DNA of 64,000 bases, taken from contig ML769477.1 of NCBI GenBank assembly GCA_009733575.1, positions 62,001 to 126,000 of the forward strand. Direction: 5' to 3'. This document shows, one piece after another, positions 1-12,566 of the stretch. Source of the DNA: Gymnopus androsaceus JB14 (taxonomy: Eukaryota; Basidiomycota; Agaricomycetes; Agaricales; Omphalotaceae). Made by a program: the position numbers and the translations under genes. How positions within the stretch are numbered: the stretch's first letter is position 1; every line of letters begins with the position of its first letter. The notes under the pieces are model-generated. The model was given only the letters and a program-made list of their open reading frames with translations. It did not search any database and had not been told where the DNA came from.

Positions 1-420
1 ACTTAGGACAATACTGTAGCAAAATTAGAACTACATAGTATAACTAGTGTAAACAAATAGTGATGATGCTTAGAATTAAATGTCTGCAAACATTAGAGAC
101 ACCCAAACAAAGTTGAAAACTTGAATGAAACTTACTGAGAACTTTCAAACTAAGGTGACTCAGATTTGACTTGTAAAAAATGGGACTTGGGGAAGTTGCG
201 ATGATGCATCAACTCTTATATAGTGTTGGCGGGAGAGAACAACAGCTGTCAAGATGCTGAAATGAGTTGACAGTTGGCTCAAATGTTTGGTGATCTCACA
301 GGAGCTCATAGCAGCTCATAGAAAGCCATAGCACTTCATAGTTCTATAAAGAACTATGGCTGCTATGATCTTCTATAAGTTGCTATAGCCTCTATGGCCA
401 ACACCCAGGTTTTGCTGATG
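1..420. mobile_element. Right part of a CATCAG-family element, cut by the window edge
   Basis: Ends at 420 with the family terminus CAGGTTTTGCTGATG. It aligns over its whole length with the right half of the complete element at 46521-47198. Positions 300-400 are an array of short words of the type CTATGGCTGCTATG. Read on the minus strand from the right end, the array is followed by a TATA box (minus strand of 215-225) and, about 80 bp further, by a splice-donor-like GTAAGT (minus strand of 130-135). The same order is seen in two other copies. The left terminus lies outside the window. Confidence 0.75.
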
Positions 421-1130
421 TAGCCTGCTATGGCCTCTGTGAAGAAGATCCCCATATCCTACCTCTTTCTCCACAAGAACAAAATATACACCTCAGCTGG
501 CATCAGCAAAACCTGGATAATTGCCATAGCTGTTATAGCAAGCCATAGAACTATGAACTGCTATGAATTGCTATGGGTAGCTATGAGTTACTATGGACTT
601 CCCAAATTATATTGCCTGTTGACAGATTTCATGCTCTATAGCAATCCATAGCAGCCCATAGCAGTCCATAGCTCTGGATAGATGGGGACCTTGCTATGGG
701 TGCTGTGAGTGCTATGAGTGCTGGATAGCACTATCCAGTGCTATCCAGTTCACCCAGGTTTTGCTGATGTGCCCTTGTCGCTCTTCTAGCTTATCAGATC
801 ACCAAAACAGAGCAACATATTAATTGGATTCATGTCCTAAAATGTGTGGCCTGGGGAACAGTCCACTTCGTTGCCTGTTTTCCGAAAATGCTGCTCAGGT
901 TTGCTCAAGCTGCAGGTGCAGGAGACCAGTGCTACAAACTGTGGAACTCCATTCAAAGATTTCTACACCCCATTCCTGAGTGGTGGCTGTGCCTTTGGCT
1001 TCCTTGGTGTTTGCAGTCTCAGTATTCTATCTACCTAACAGTCTCAGAGGAGACGGAGCAATGGTATTGGGACTCAGCAAAGTTGTTTTGAAGGCAATTA
1101 CAGATCTTGGATGCTCAATTCTGCCTTCCT
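421..1130 (+). pseudogene. Truncated copy of the unrecognised gene at 7.2-8.9 kb, split by an insertion
   Basis: Nucleotides 430-500 and 770-1130 match 7265-7690 closely and in the same orientation, so this is a partial duplicate of the 5' half of the gene at 7204-8870. It lacks the gene's start region and everything after the equivalent of 7690. A CATCAG element (501-769) interrupts it. The intact copy reads through that point, which gives an empty-site comparison. All three forward frames contain stops, so I regard it as dead. Confidence 0.65.
501..769. mobile_element. CATCAG-family MITE, CATAGC-word subfamily, 269 bp
   Basis: Termini are CATCAGCAAAACCTGG and CCAGGTTTTGCTGATG. The body is made of CATAGCAG / CTATGGNT words. 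It is about 90% alike to the copy at 34337-34614. It sits inside a gene copy whose uninterrupted relative at 7325-7345 lacks it. The right flank begins TG and the left flank has CTG plus one extra G, so a TG duplication is likely but not perfect here. Confidence 0.8.
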
Positions 1131-1285
1131 TCGAATGTAATAGCTGATGCAACAAGAAAGAGTAGTCAAACTTCCAGGATATAACTGTTCTGGGACTCGA
1201 ATAACACTGCAGGCGGATTAGTTCAGCTAGAGGTTACAGCTAGAAGGTGAAATTACTAAAGAAGTATGGTATCATATTTCACCAA

Positions 1286-1400
1286 ATATTCCAACTCTAA
1301 CTTGAAATTCAACTTTATGTTTTAACTTCAACTTTAAATTACATGTTTAACTCAAATTTTCAACTTTTTTTTTCAACTTCAACTTTCAACTTTTGTTACT
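1286..1400. repeat. AT-rich low-complexity tract of CAACTTT-like words
   Basis: A run of imperfect iterations of TTCAACTTCAACTTT and similar, with no reading frame. The rest of 1131-1559 is AT-rich sequence in which I see no gene or element ends. Confidence 0.6.
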
Positions 1401-1567
1401 TTACTAGCTTTAGCTTCAGGGTAATAATACTACTACTTGTGGCCATGCATATTATATTAACTATACAATATATTGTTTAACTGGTAACCTATCAAGAGGA
1501 GCATGGCACAATCTGATTGTACCATTTTGAGTACTTTGTAAGTACAAGACTGAAATTATACAAAATG

Positions 1568-2073
1568 CAAGGGGGTCCAAGGATTACAGCCTGTTACACT
1601 CCGGTGTGTGGTTGGTTTGTGCTTCAAGGTCACTAAAATATTTTTGACACCTCAAATTTTTGGGTACTCGGGGGTCCAGAGGATCCAAAACCCATTGTGC
1701 TGATTGTATAAAGGTTCAAAATGACCCCAAAATACATACTCTTCTGTCCGGGGCCGATTTCCTTGAAGTCCGGGTTCAAATCACTGTTGCGTAAGAAGTT
1801 TTTCTCTTCATACTTATCAATGCTACTTGTTCTGAATCAGTACAGTTATATCAAATGCTTGCGTGATGCTTGTATTTACCAGGCAGTCACACGGGATTTA
1901 GAAAATAATTCACTCACCGAATTATTTTCTAAATCCTATGTGAGTAAGAGCTCAATGTCAAAATTATATGTCATGATGATATCAGAGGTCACGTGGGCAG
2001 GTGGTTCAGCTGCCAAGGCCCTTAAATTATTTTTTGGCATTGTGTAATACAATATATTTTTCAGACCCCCTTG
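1568..2073. mobile_element. hAT-like non-autonomous element, CAAGGGGGTC termini
   Basis: The termini CAAGGGGGTC and GACCCCCTTG are exact inverted repeats. The 8 bp on each side (1560-1567 and 2074-2081) are both ACAAAATG, a perfect target-site duplication of the hAT-type length. Inside is a strong hairpin at about 1893-1948 (arms reading GGATTTAGAAAATAATTC and its complement). There is no transposase. The element at 57759-58375 has related termini. Confidence 0.85.
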
Positions 2074-2081
2074 ACAAAATG

Positions 2082-4161
2082 TCACATTTTGTGATAAGTA
2101 TTTTTGCAATCTTGGTGGATTCTATTAGAGTTATATTCCTAAATAGGAAGTAGCAGCAGTAAGTCCACACCGGACTTAGTAGTAGTGATCGCACAGATTG
2201 ATGGGGGATGATGGTGTTATTACAGGGTATGGTACTAGGCTTTATATACAGTCCTATGTACAAACAATATATCGGGCAAGTGGCTACTGCGTGAATACTT
2301 GTGGCTACTATGCATATGGCAAAGTAGGTACTACAAGAGAGTAAGTGGATACAGCGAGAGACTGAGTGGAGTCTGTGAGACGATAGTAGTGGAGTGCATG
2401 GGATGGTGATACAAACAAGTGGAGACTACGAGAAAGTGTTCCATGTATAGTTTGATAAGATATATTTACCTTTGATATTCCAACAGACTTTGGGTATTTT
2501 CAGAGGTCAAAGCTGTCAGGAATTACTTACTATATGAGGTCATTTAGCCATGCATTAAGTGGGCAGTTATAATTCTTAATGCCATTTACCAAGTGCTTGA
2601 AATGGTACAGAACTCACTTCCTGGGTCCCACAAAAGTCAAACTTGTTGGGACATAGATACATTTTATGATCTCAAAGTTGGAATGCCCTGGACTTGCACT
2701 AGAACAGTATACATAAAGTTGAAGTTGATGAGCTGAATGTATTCAATTACCATCAAAACAAATCAGTCAAAAGTTGGAATATTTGGTGAATTCTGATGCC
2801 ATAAAGAACAGCTCCTGTAATAGAGATAAGACTGGAAGAAAAAGACGACGCACCAAGCCCACGAAGTACAATGATAACACAGTATGTGATCTGTAACTTC
2901 ATGCTGCAGGGAAATCCAAAATGAACACTGGGAGTATAGGATCCTACAACCAAAACAATAATGCCAGCATAATCTAGTGCATTGGGACGAGCATCTATCT
3001 AGCAGAACAACGAATATCAGAAGGCTTCACAGGGTAAAATTAGATCAGTAAACACCTTTTGAGAATGACAAGTGCACTTATGTCATGACAAAAGCAAGCC
3101 GAAAATAGATAGAGCGTCTTGAAAGCGAGATCAGACCTTTTTGCAGACCTGTAGCAGGACGTTAGCAAAATAGATAGTGTTACTCCCATGGGGAAAAAAA
3201 GCCAAAGCAGGCCAGAGATTCGGAATGTGAATACTTACTGCATGATTAAGTAGGTTGGGGGGGACGACGAGAAAAACGATGAAGAGGCGTGCCCGTTTCA
3301 TTGTGAAGATCTAAAAGCCGACGTGAGTTGAGGTTCAGAAAAGGAATTGGAGGAAAGACGCGTACATTCGAAAACAGAACCAAAAGTGGTACGCCACGAC
3401 TAAGTATTGCACCCTTTGATGGGTAAATGTAAACAAAACGAAGAGAGAACGCTACGAAATGCCAAGGCAAGTACCTTCGTTATCCGGTTAAGATGAACTC
3501 GTTGTCAACTCGTTGTTCCTTTACCACTCTTCTAAATCAGCTATGCCTATAATTTTGGAGAGAGGCTGCAGATTGGATATTGGATGTATCTTCTGCATGG
3601 GCCGCGTCTTTTTTGAGGCCTTTCATCCTTTTCTTGAGCTGGACGGAGGACTCCGTCTCGAGAACTATGAAGGTACGAGACGATGAGCACTGAGCCAAGC
3701 CAACACCACGCCATTTACATCTTCAGCCATCAGCCTTTTAGAGAGTCATTCGGATCGGAGCTAGTTCGATTTATCCTTACTCTACTACCCTATTTAAATT
3801 AAAATTCACGACCAAGTTCGAGAGACAAATATAAAATTACATACATACATACATATATACTTTTTTTTTCAAGGAACTAGTGGAACTGTAGTATGTGCAA
3901 GCAGATTGTCCAGCAATAACGAAGGAAACCACAAAGAAAGTTGGAGAAGGAAGATGAAAACGGTCAAGAACGAAGGCCACGGAGAACCCACAACCCCAAA
4001 AATAAAAACAAGGAATAAAATCGTACAGAGGTGCCGTCGTATGACTATAAGTATATGTAGATAAAGAGGTGATCCGACATGGTGAGATTTTCATTTCTCC
4101 GAGTCCATAAAAGTCCAGGCGTTCGTGGGTCGAAGAATCAGGGTTATGGGAGGGAAGAGCA
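2082..4161. other. No confident gene; 3' flank of the 7-helix gene
   Basis: The minus strand at about 2750-2950 has a short hydrophobic reading frame, but there is no recognisable family, start or splice context. From about 3720 onward the sequence is the downstream flank of the minus-strand membrane-protein gene and is repeated, inverted, at 50.22-50.62 kb. Confidence 0.5.
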
Positions 4162-5500
4162 CTATAAATCCATTGAACGCACAAGCGAGTCATTCGGCAT
4201 GGAAGGGCTGGGGTGTCGAAGGGGAAGAGCGCTAGAGCCCCGAGAGCGTAAACGCAGCATGCCACGATTACCTTCTTCGGAGTTCCACGAACTTTCAGGA
4301 ACTGCCACTGCCCAACTGCGTGACATATCCTCTTCAAAATTCTCATCTTTTGCCAGAGATAGACGGATCACAATCAGGTTGAAGGCGATGGGTATAACTT
4401 GGATGTCCTGTTGGAAGACTCGTTCAGTGTAAATCAGATTGAATGATATATACTCACTATATAAACAGCAATGTAAGACATGTTGCTTTTCAGAGCAAAA
4501 GCCATCATACAAAAACATTCTGTCGTGGTGAACATGATCCCGGACTCGATGACTAGGACCATCACCTGTCCAAGACGGCTTCTACCTTGACGTTGAGAAT
4601 CACGCAGATTCTGCGGAGTATCAATTGAGGTCAACCCCGTCGAGCCCTGCTTGTGAAGATCTCGCTCCACTCTCCATAAACGATGTACAATTAAAACTTC
4701 AAATGTCAAACAAAAAAAAATAAGTTGCAGCGGGTGCATTGACTCGAAGCAGAACCTGCATACCTGTGGTGAGAAGACTTGACACGAAAGAGATGGAGTA
4801 TACGATTGCGATTAACAAAGTTGTCCTTCCGGCTTTGGGTAGAGGACCAGGGACGGTTTCCGGTTCCAACCCAGCGATTGTGAACGAAATTCCAAGCACT
4901 GCAAAGAAGAGCATTGACGGGACAGTTATTACCGACCAGCGTCGGTTATAAATAATCCAACACCGATAAACCTACAATTTTATGCCAGTTATAACGGATG
5001 TTTCTAATGGTAAAGCGAGCGATCCTTACCCAGATAGAGTCTCCGATGAGATTCTGAGTTCCTAGAAGGACCATCTATGAGTCGGCAGAGAAGCTTGGTG
5101 AGCACCTTTCGATAATCCGGCAACAGATAATTCACCCTTGAGACCGTAAGCCAGTTTGGAGTATTGAGGGTGTCTTGACCTCCAGGCGAAACTAGTCCAT
5201 CATAATCATTCACGACTGCTAGCGCAATATCGCCTGTGGAGATAATAAACAATGCCAATGACATGACCAGTAATCCTCGTTTGACCCGCGTGCTTGCCAA
5301 GATAGCACCGTTGGAGTCCCACAGAAGACATCTTAGGCAGACTCCGAAGGTAATAAAGTGCATGCCATAAAGAAGAGTTTCGACGAAAAGGCCAATAATT
5401 TGGGCCTGGCGCACAGAGAAAGTCATCCCAAAGCCAGCAGAGGGGAAGGCGGAGGAGGCTACGTTGAAGCGGGAATGACAGCTACTAAAAGGCTTCTCAA
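3720..5500 (-). repeat. Segmental duplication, copy 1 (inverted relative to 48.9-50.6 kb)
   Basis: The gene and its 3' flank (down to about 3720) match 48900-50620 in opposite orientation, including non-coding flank. This is therefore a duplicated DNA segment rather than a retrocopy; all four introns are kept in both copies. Confidence 0.75.
4162..5426 (-). CDS. Seven-transmembrane fungal membrane protein, copy 1 (intact)
   Basis: Five exons splice cleanly: 5426-5136, 5074-5030, 4971-4764, 4696-4458 and 4407-4162, totalling 1029 nt (342 aa). All junctions keep frame and use GT-AG introns of 50-67 nt. The protein has seven hydrophobic helices: an N-terminal pair, one over LLGTQNLIGDSIW-VYRCWIIYN, then four more. 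A polar C-terminal tail of about 65 residues is rich in Ser and Arg. The pattern of a GD motif followed by YRCW in the third helix and HRLW after the fifth is that of the large Basidiomycete 7-helix families of unknown function (DUF6533/6534 type). The start at MTFSVRQAQ was chosen because the second copy at 48959 begins there. A longer in-frame upstream ATG (5522) exists only in this copy. Location is probably plasma or inner membrane; function is unknown. Confidence 0.8.
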
Positions 5501-6296
5501 ATTGATGATGCTCCTCCTTCAAGGCGTACCTATCTAAGATTAGCTTCTATTCTTTAGCTATATAGAGTAATTTCTGACAGTAGTTGGATTGACAGACGAA
5601 AATCTGATTCCGAAATTCCAAGGGAAGATGAATGAATGCGAGTCTAGCGAATTTACCGCCAGGAAAAACTCTGGAGGGCGAGAGGATATTCACCAAGGGT
5701 GGTAGGGTGGCAAAGAAAAAGAATGAAGGACAGAAGCAAGGCCAATGACCTTCGGACTCATCATCCCAATCGCCATCCTGATGGGCGCAGACTTGTCATA
5801 GCTCTAGCAGTGAGCACTTATAGAATTCAAGTACTTTTACCTCGTACTGGTCGTGTCTTGCTGCCGACTGTTATCAGATCCAATCAGGATCCCTCCTTGA
5901 GCCTCTGGAGCCTCCCATCGACGAAGTTGCTGAAGGCTCTAATGTGAGCGCTTATTCCAAGTACTTTGGGCGCTTGACTCCACTTTCTCTACTGACCACT
6001 CTCAAAGGCTTATACGAGCGTTTCCCTGGTCTTTTATCTTAAAGAGAATCTCCGACAGCACCGGTTTATCTTGTTGTGTCTCGGTGTCTCGTTGTTTGAA
6101 GTTTGAACGTTTGAACTGTAAAGTACAGCTGCTTTATCGATTTGACTATAACTGACTATTAGAAATCATCCCCAATGTCCTTCCCTAGACTCGTTCCCGT
6201 CGGCTGTGCGCCCCGTTTTTTCCACTTCAAATGACAGTCGATCGAAGTGGCGGGCTGTACAACCGACTGGTACATAATCTCCGGTTTTAGTACGGT
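5500..6296. other. Intergenic, nothing recognised
   Basis: Upstream region of the 7-helix gene. Short open frames on both strands show no family signature. No element ends were found. Confidence 0.5.
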
Positions 6297-6298
6297 TA

Positions 6299-6874
6299 CC
6301 CTAAGCGCCCGTCCCTCTCAACTCGACTTAGCGAAATCGCATTTTGCCAGAAAATTATTTTCGATTCCTCCACATCTAAGTAGTGGAATACATCCAGAAT
6401 ACATCTAGAAATCAAGGCTATTAGTTTTTTTGGCCTCAATATAAGATCTCTGCTCTCCACAGCTGAATTTATCAAGAAGATTAATGAAGAAACAGCCAAT
6501 GTCACTATCCGAGGTGTTCAATGTTCTAACTCTGTGTATGAGCTGGTTAGAATGCAAATAAATTTATATTTCATAGCTCCTATGGCATTTTCTTGTATTT
6601 AGCACTGTTTCCTTTGAGTCCTTCGCCAAAATCTGCTTACTGGAGGCAAACTGGAGCTCGACATTGCAACAATGTTGTGATGTCAAGTGATTGGTTTCAT
6701 GATAATCCGTGGATTACTATCGCATTTCTTAAGCTCTTAAGATAAAAACTAATAGGTTTTATTTGCATTGAAAATTCGCATCTTCTCATATAAGAACTTA
6801 TGCAGATATCCAAAATAATTTTCAGAGTATCTGCGAAAATTACAAGTTGAGTTGGCAGGGACGGGCGCTTAGGG
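6299..6874. mobile_element. Tc1/mariner-type MITE, TA target duplication
   Basis: Exact terminal inverted repeats CCCTAAGCGCCCGTCCC at both ends are flanked by TA at 6297-6298 and 6875-6876. Similarity of the ends continues inward for about 40 bp (CAACTC, GAAAATTATTTT). It is 576 bp long without a transposase frame, hence non-autonomous. Confidence 0.85.
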
Positions 6875-7203
6875 TAACCATCCTAAAACGCGGGATTATT
6901 TACCAGTCGCCGCGTTCGCGGCACTTTGATCGACTTATCATCAAACGTTGGTGTGAGTCACTCCGGCTACTGGAATCGAGTCTAGTCCTTCCCGCACAAA
7001 TTATCCGGATCCGAATTCGATAATCTCGAAGTCTGGAACCGTTGAATTGTGCCTCGATTGATTTTTTAGCCCACAAATTCATGGATTATTGGTTAACAAC
7101 GTTCATCGGAGCCTTTTTCACGCCAATTGCACAGCAAACTTCAGCATGCGTATCACGCATGTCTTCATTTCACTGCACTCACATATAACCGTCGCCTCTA
7201 GTT

Positions 7204-8870
7204 ATGCGCTCCGCCTATCAGTTCATGGACAACTACGACGAACCCAGCCAACCTCCATCCCACTATGGCCTTCGTGAAGAAGATCCCTATATCTTACCTC
7301 TTTCTCCACAAGAACGAAATATACGCCTCAGCTGTCCTTATCGCTCTTCTAGCTTATCGGACCTCCGACACAGAGCAACGTATTCATGGAATTAATGTCC
7401 TAAAATGTGCAGCCCGGGGAACAATCGACTTCGTTGCCCGTTCTCCAAAAATGTTGCTTGGGTTCGCTCAAGCTGCAGGTGCAGGAGGCCAGTGTTACAA
7501 ACTGTGGAACTCCATTCAAAAATTTCTACACCCCATTTCCGAGTGGTGGCTGCACCTTTGGCTTCCTTGGCGTTTTCGGTCTCAGTATTCTACCTACCCA
7601 ACAGAGGAGGCGGAGCAACGGTATTGGGACTCGGCAAAGTTGTTTCGAAGGCAATTACAGAGCTCGGATGCTCGATTCTGCCTTCCTTCGTCGAGTCCTA
7701 GAACCAAAATCCTCTCCAGAGACGATTACGAGGACCGGATTCCGATCATAACATCATATCAACCCGCACTTCCACCTCACCGAAACACTCGTGACTTGGG
7801 CAAAACGAGGAAACGATGGGATACAGGAATGTCTTCGGGCAGAAGTGAGGTGGCGGAATACCATCTTCCAGTGAAAGCTTTCTGTAAATGGCATCGGATG
7901 ACGTTTCCTGATAAAGTGCGTGCCCTCCATGATTACCTGTTACATGTAAACTCATCTACACATCCAAGAACGCCATCGACCTCTTGGAAAGCTGGTCGCA
8001 TGATGAAGAAATACAATGCAGACGAGAAGCGAGAGATCCATCGCATATCGCGTTGATCCCCAATAAAAAAGCCCTTCGAGTCCGATACCAACCTCTCACG
8101 ACGATATCAATATCGAAACATGTGGGACTCATGGCGGCAAAGCCGTTCATTAGACGCTGAGGTTATCTTTGCAGAATAATCCTATAACCTGCGACGCATT
8201 CGTTTCTCTCAATAGCGCGCACGTCGCTCTGTACTGCCTCATCTATCCCGATTACTCCAACGCATGCATTCCTGGCTTATTCAATTCCCCGACCTTCTTC
8301 CAAGGGTCTCTTCCAACTATCTCACTCCACCAACGCGCAACGCCGCAACGTTGGGCCTCTTCTCAACAAAAATACATCCTTCTCACCACATTGGGTCTGC
8401 AGCGCATACCCACTTGGGAGATGGTATGTATCTGCGAGGATTAGTTCTTATGGACTGTATAGCTTTGTAGAGCATCTTCGATACGTGCGTTTACTTCTGC
8501 TTGCCTAAAATTACTTCGTATACCTCTAGAACGATTTCGACGCGTTTGAGTACGGCTCTGTACAATTCATCGTCGCATGGCACTCCTTGTTTGAATCTGA
8601 GTATTTCTCATTCTCCTTATGTGATGTTTGAGAAAGTAATAGCTCACGCTTTGAAAATCTTTTCGTTCAAGGCGAACACACATGGGTCAACAGTGCCAAC
8701 ATTGCGAGACCTTGTTCAAATGATACTCTAGCTTCCAGCTCCGTAGCGATTAATGGTGTGCTTGCTCGGAATATTTCTCCGCTAAGTAGTTGGTGGTGGC
8801 TGGGTGGACTATTGAAGCTTTCTATGTGTAGTTCTGCCTGTGACGACTCTTCGATGTCGTAGAAACGCTC
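7204..8870 (+). CDS. Unrecognised multi-exon fungal gene
   Basis: Several consecutive stretches have convincing codon use but lie in different frames, as expected of a gene with introns (and possibly indels). They are an N-terminal part from ATG 7204 or 7225 (MDNYDEPSQPP, then REEDPYILPLSPQERN), a part near 7745-7870 (INPHFHLTETLVTWAKRG), a part at 7950-8155 (KLIYTSKNAIDLLESWS ending MAAKPFIRR), one at 8220-8470 (LSRLLQRMHSWLIQFPDLLP), and one at 8530-8870 (NDFDAFEYGSVQFIVAWHSL, then after a likely intron SRFENLFVQGEHTW). Exact splice sites between 7320 and 8220 could not be settled. I do not recognise the family. A truncated copy lies at 421-1130 and a remnant of the 3' end at about 11.96-12.25 kb. 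Confidence 0.45.
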
Positions 8871-9256
8871 AAACTTAGACTCGGAGCTTGCGACGGATCT
8901 CCTACTTAGACGGAACTGGCACACAGAAGGAGATATGCATGTCATGAACAAAAGAAGCTCAGCCTATCTCGCGGAGGCCCGTTGTTGAGCTTGCTCAGTC
9001 ATAGTCCACACCAAAGGCTTCTGCATTATTGAATAGATCTAGTTACTGTTCACCTCTACAAGTTGAGTATCCTATATCTAAAATCATCTCCGTCTAATCT
9101 CCAAGTCGCAGGGCTCTAATTAGTCTAAGTCTATGAGGAGTGGCGGGGCATACTAGCATGGACCTTTTTGCATTAGCATTGATCGATTGATCGTGCTACG
9201 CAGCCTTCATCGGGCGGTTAACTCGCGTCAAGAGAATTTTGAGCGACCCGTAACCT
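8871..9256. other. Intergenic between the unknown gene and MFS copy 1
   Basis: Nothing coding recognised. The stretch is matched, diverged, by 12.25-12.56 kb as part of the tandem duplication. Confidence 0.5.
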
Positions 9257-11284
9257 TCAGAACCTTCCCCGTATTTTCTTGAGGACAATTTGTCGGGTTA
9301 GGATCATAAATGCTGCAGCGAGGATGATCATTGAGCCTAGAGACGTAGAGCAGAAGAAATGTCAAATCATACACCAAACCGTACCTAGCTCACGTACCAG
9401 CATAATAACCTACGGCTTTGAAGCCTCCAGTATTGGTATTGATTGCGCCTGATATCGGCGGTCCCAGCAAAGCACCGATAGCGCCAATACTCATGATCAT
9501 ACCAGTACGTCGACCAATGTCATTGACCTCGGACATCTCATAGATCGGTAGAAGGAAACATGAGACGTATACACCAGAAGCGAACCTAAATCCAACAAGT
9601 GTCATTTTGTAAGACTGAAGCGAGAAATAAGAATCCTCATACCCGTAGATAATTCCAACAACGATAAATTCTGCTTTGGTTGTAGCGAATGGCCAAGCAT
9701 ACGTCAAAACGCCTGCAACGAGTGTCATGGGAGCCATGAAGTTGATTGCACCTAGAATGCAGAGTCTGTGAGACGATGAAATTAAAGGAGGAGGGAAGGA
9801 GACGCTACCAATTCTATCGCATGCCACCCCAGATGCAAGCCGGCCAAATCCAGAGGCAGCATTAGTGATAGAGACGAGATAGAAAGAAAAGTTATCATCA
9901 ATTCCGATGGAGGAAGCGCTAATATCGATATAGGTCAGAACTAAACCATTCGCAGTATCAGTTAGATTCAATATTCCATGCACAGAGTCCCCAAGCTGCT
10001 AAACAGACCGGTGTATAGACCCAAAAACGCAATGAGGGACGAAGCGCAATAGGCTGAAAAAGCTGGAGACTTGAGTGCGGCTAGGTTGAATAGACCACTG
10101 GACGCTCGTTTTGGGGTAAGCGTCTCGCAAGAATGAGATTGGGGAATGCCAAAACGAAGAGCATAAGAAATCCTAGAATTCGCATAGTCCAGGTGAAACT
10201 AAGTATTGAATGAGAGATAAGAAAATATATCGCAAGTGGATGAAGTGAATACTCGCCCGACTTCGACGATAAGCCTTCTGGTAGCAATTGGGATAATTGT
10301 TCCACCAAGCGAGGACCCAAAAGCATTGATACCAAGAGCAAGGCCGCGTTTCTGAATGTCGAGTATTAAGCTTCGAGTTTTTAAATAGGTTTGATAAACT
10401 ACCTTCTTGAACCAATGGCCTAGGATGCCCATGGAAGGACCGAAAAGCGTTCCACAAGCCAACTAATGACAAAAGAAATCAGTCATAGTTATTCAAGAAG
10501 GCGCCATAATAAACTTACTCCGAGAGCTATACCTTGACACAGAAGAAACTGCCAGTATTCTGTACATTGACCGGTAAGAAAACTTGTGGCGACGAGAACC
10601 AAGCTGGCAATGGCATAAGGCAATTTGAAGATCCCAATATCAAACATGCGTCCAGTGACGAGCCCAGGGAAGAAGACTAAGGCATACTGCAGACATAGGG
10701 ATTAATTAGTGCTGGTAGTGGATCATGATCGAGTTTGCCAACTTGAACTGAGCCGATCCAAGCGCTGTCAAAGCAAAGGGATTAAGAATCAAGAATGGAA
10801 TAAATGGTGGTGTGGGTCATACGTACATGTCAGAAGATGAGGAGTCTTTCAAAAGTGTCTGCTCATAATACGATTGGAATACCTGCAAGAGGGTCACGGT
10901 GTTAAAGGACAGCAGTGAAAATTGGTTGTAGCGACATACACCCCAGGAATTGACGAATCCGAAGCTAAGACACATCATGCATCAGTGATGGGTGAAGAAG
11001 CTGGGTTATCAGATGCTCACGTTGCAAACGCGGTCAATGATGTCTGAGAACCACAAGCGCTCAGTATTAAAAACAGAGGGCGCAGAATGGCTACTCACAC
11101 CTAGCACTATAGACCAGGCCCTCAATCCTCCGTCAGGGAAATCTTCAACGATGATCTCCGCCTTCTCATTGTCGTCTCCATCCTGAGCTCCTCCATACGT
11201 CTTTTCGTTCGAGTTTTGGGAAGTAACGATTTCATGGATAGTTTCAGCTTCGAGAGAATCCGTCTGAGCGAAACCAGCAGACAT
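9257..11284 (-). CDS. MFS monocarboxylate-type (MCH/SLC16-like) transporter, copy 1, one frameshift
   Basis: The protein starts at MSAGFAQTD (11284); first exons are 11284-11099, 11043-11021, 10964-10940 and 10882-10827. After a polar N-terminus comes the family signature DFPDGGLRAWSIVLG, then TSLTAFATFGFVNSWGVFQ and DIAWIGSVQYALVFFPGLVTG. Further on are KKRGLALGINAFGSSLGG, FTWTMRILGF, DRIG-AINFMAP and IYEMSEVNDIGRRTGM, ending GRF at 9257. About twelve small exons encode roughly 460 residues with 12 helices, the usual size. One intron has a GC donor (after EVG). Between LARRL and GLFNLAALKS the frame is off by one nucleotide around the C run at 10113-10116, and copy 2 is off by the same net amount. 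Such carriers move monocarboxylates or riboflavin across the plasma membrane; the substrate here is unknown. Confidence 0.8.
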
Positions 11285-11299
11285 GCGCGTGGAGAAGAG

Positions 11300-12566
11300 G
11301 AACGGGACGTTCAACTCGGTTCAACGATCTCCAAGGTCTATATAGCGCGAATGACGCGGGTCTCTGTCATTATGAATGACAAATTTGATTTCTGGAGACG
11401 GATCCGGAAGTTCTGAACTGCAGAAATGGTCCAGAAGTCGAAGAGGAAAACTCTAACGAATCTTGCCTCTTCGACCTTCTTCGATACGCTGGGAATCCGG
11501 TAATGGTAATTAGAAGTTTGAAGCACGGTGGGTAAATCCGCTTGAAGGTTCATGCGCGGTCCGGTCACATTGCGGCCACACCTTATGATTCCACATCCGG
11601 AAAGCTCAGTACAGCTTTGTCCGGACAAAGCGTCAACAATCAGCGCGGAGACTCGAAAAGCAGCCACGAGCTTCAAAACATGCCAAGGTGAGATTTAATA
11701 TTAAGCTGTTTAGGTTCCAATGCTTCGCATGATAAATTTATTACCGCAATGTTCTACAAGTCCTACCACATCCAACATTGCGCCAACCGAAAAATAGCCA
11801 CCGCCCAAAGAAGACCGAGATCATGAATTCATCGGAGATGGGAATTGAAGAGGACGAAATACAACTTGCGTATGCTAATAGGAACGGGGAATTGAGCAAG
11901 GCTGCATTTCCTTGTACGCGGGCTCTTTGTACTCCCATTTGAGAATGTCTAGTTGGACGATCTCGAGCGGGATTTGTTTCTCTACCAGGGCGCAGATGGC
12001 CCTTCGGGCAGAGGTAGATACTTTATGTGCGTAAATTCTCAGAACTATTATAAGCTGGTGGCGGCTGGGTGATTTTCGGAAGGTAATAGAATATTGAAAG
12101 CTTTATGTGTAGTTCTACTAGTACCCGTAACGAGTCAACATTGCGGCTTCCCGAAGGATTGATTCATGTTGTAGCACTCAAGCTTGTTGCGACATATCTC
12201 CTATTTGCACGGAGCTGGCATATAGGAAACAAAGAAACTTAACCTATTTCACGGAGGCCCGTTGTTGCGCTTGCTCAGTCTTAGTCCACACCAAATTTGC
12301 AGCACTAGTATTACAATAACGAGATACATTAACTAATGTACTCTATATTTGAAATCGAATCCACATGCTTGGAGGTCTAATACGTCTAATCTCCAAGTTG
12401 CAGGGACCGTCTGTGAGGATGGCGGTGCTTAGCCAGAAATGAGGCCTTTTCGCATTAGCAATGATAGTATTGAACGTGCTACGCGCCACAGATGTCTTCA
12501 TCGGACGATCAAGTTAACTCACATCAAGGATAGTTTGACATGAGATTTTTGAGCGAACCGTAACTT
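11300..12566. other. Spacer between MFS copies with a remnant of the upstream unknown gene
   Basis: 11430-11900 is the 5' flank of MFS copy 1 and is repeated at 14700-15180. At about 11960-12250 there is a diverged copy of the 3' end of the 7.2-8.9 kb gene (GGTGGCGGCTGGGTG, GCTTTATGTGTAGTTCT). So the duplicated unit carried that gene's tail together with the transporter. Confidence 0.6.

Noticed and set aside
1750..1800. GGTTCAAATC as a B box of a tRNA
   Set aside because: No matching A box or cloverleaf upstream within the hAT-like element.
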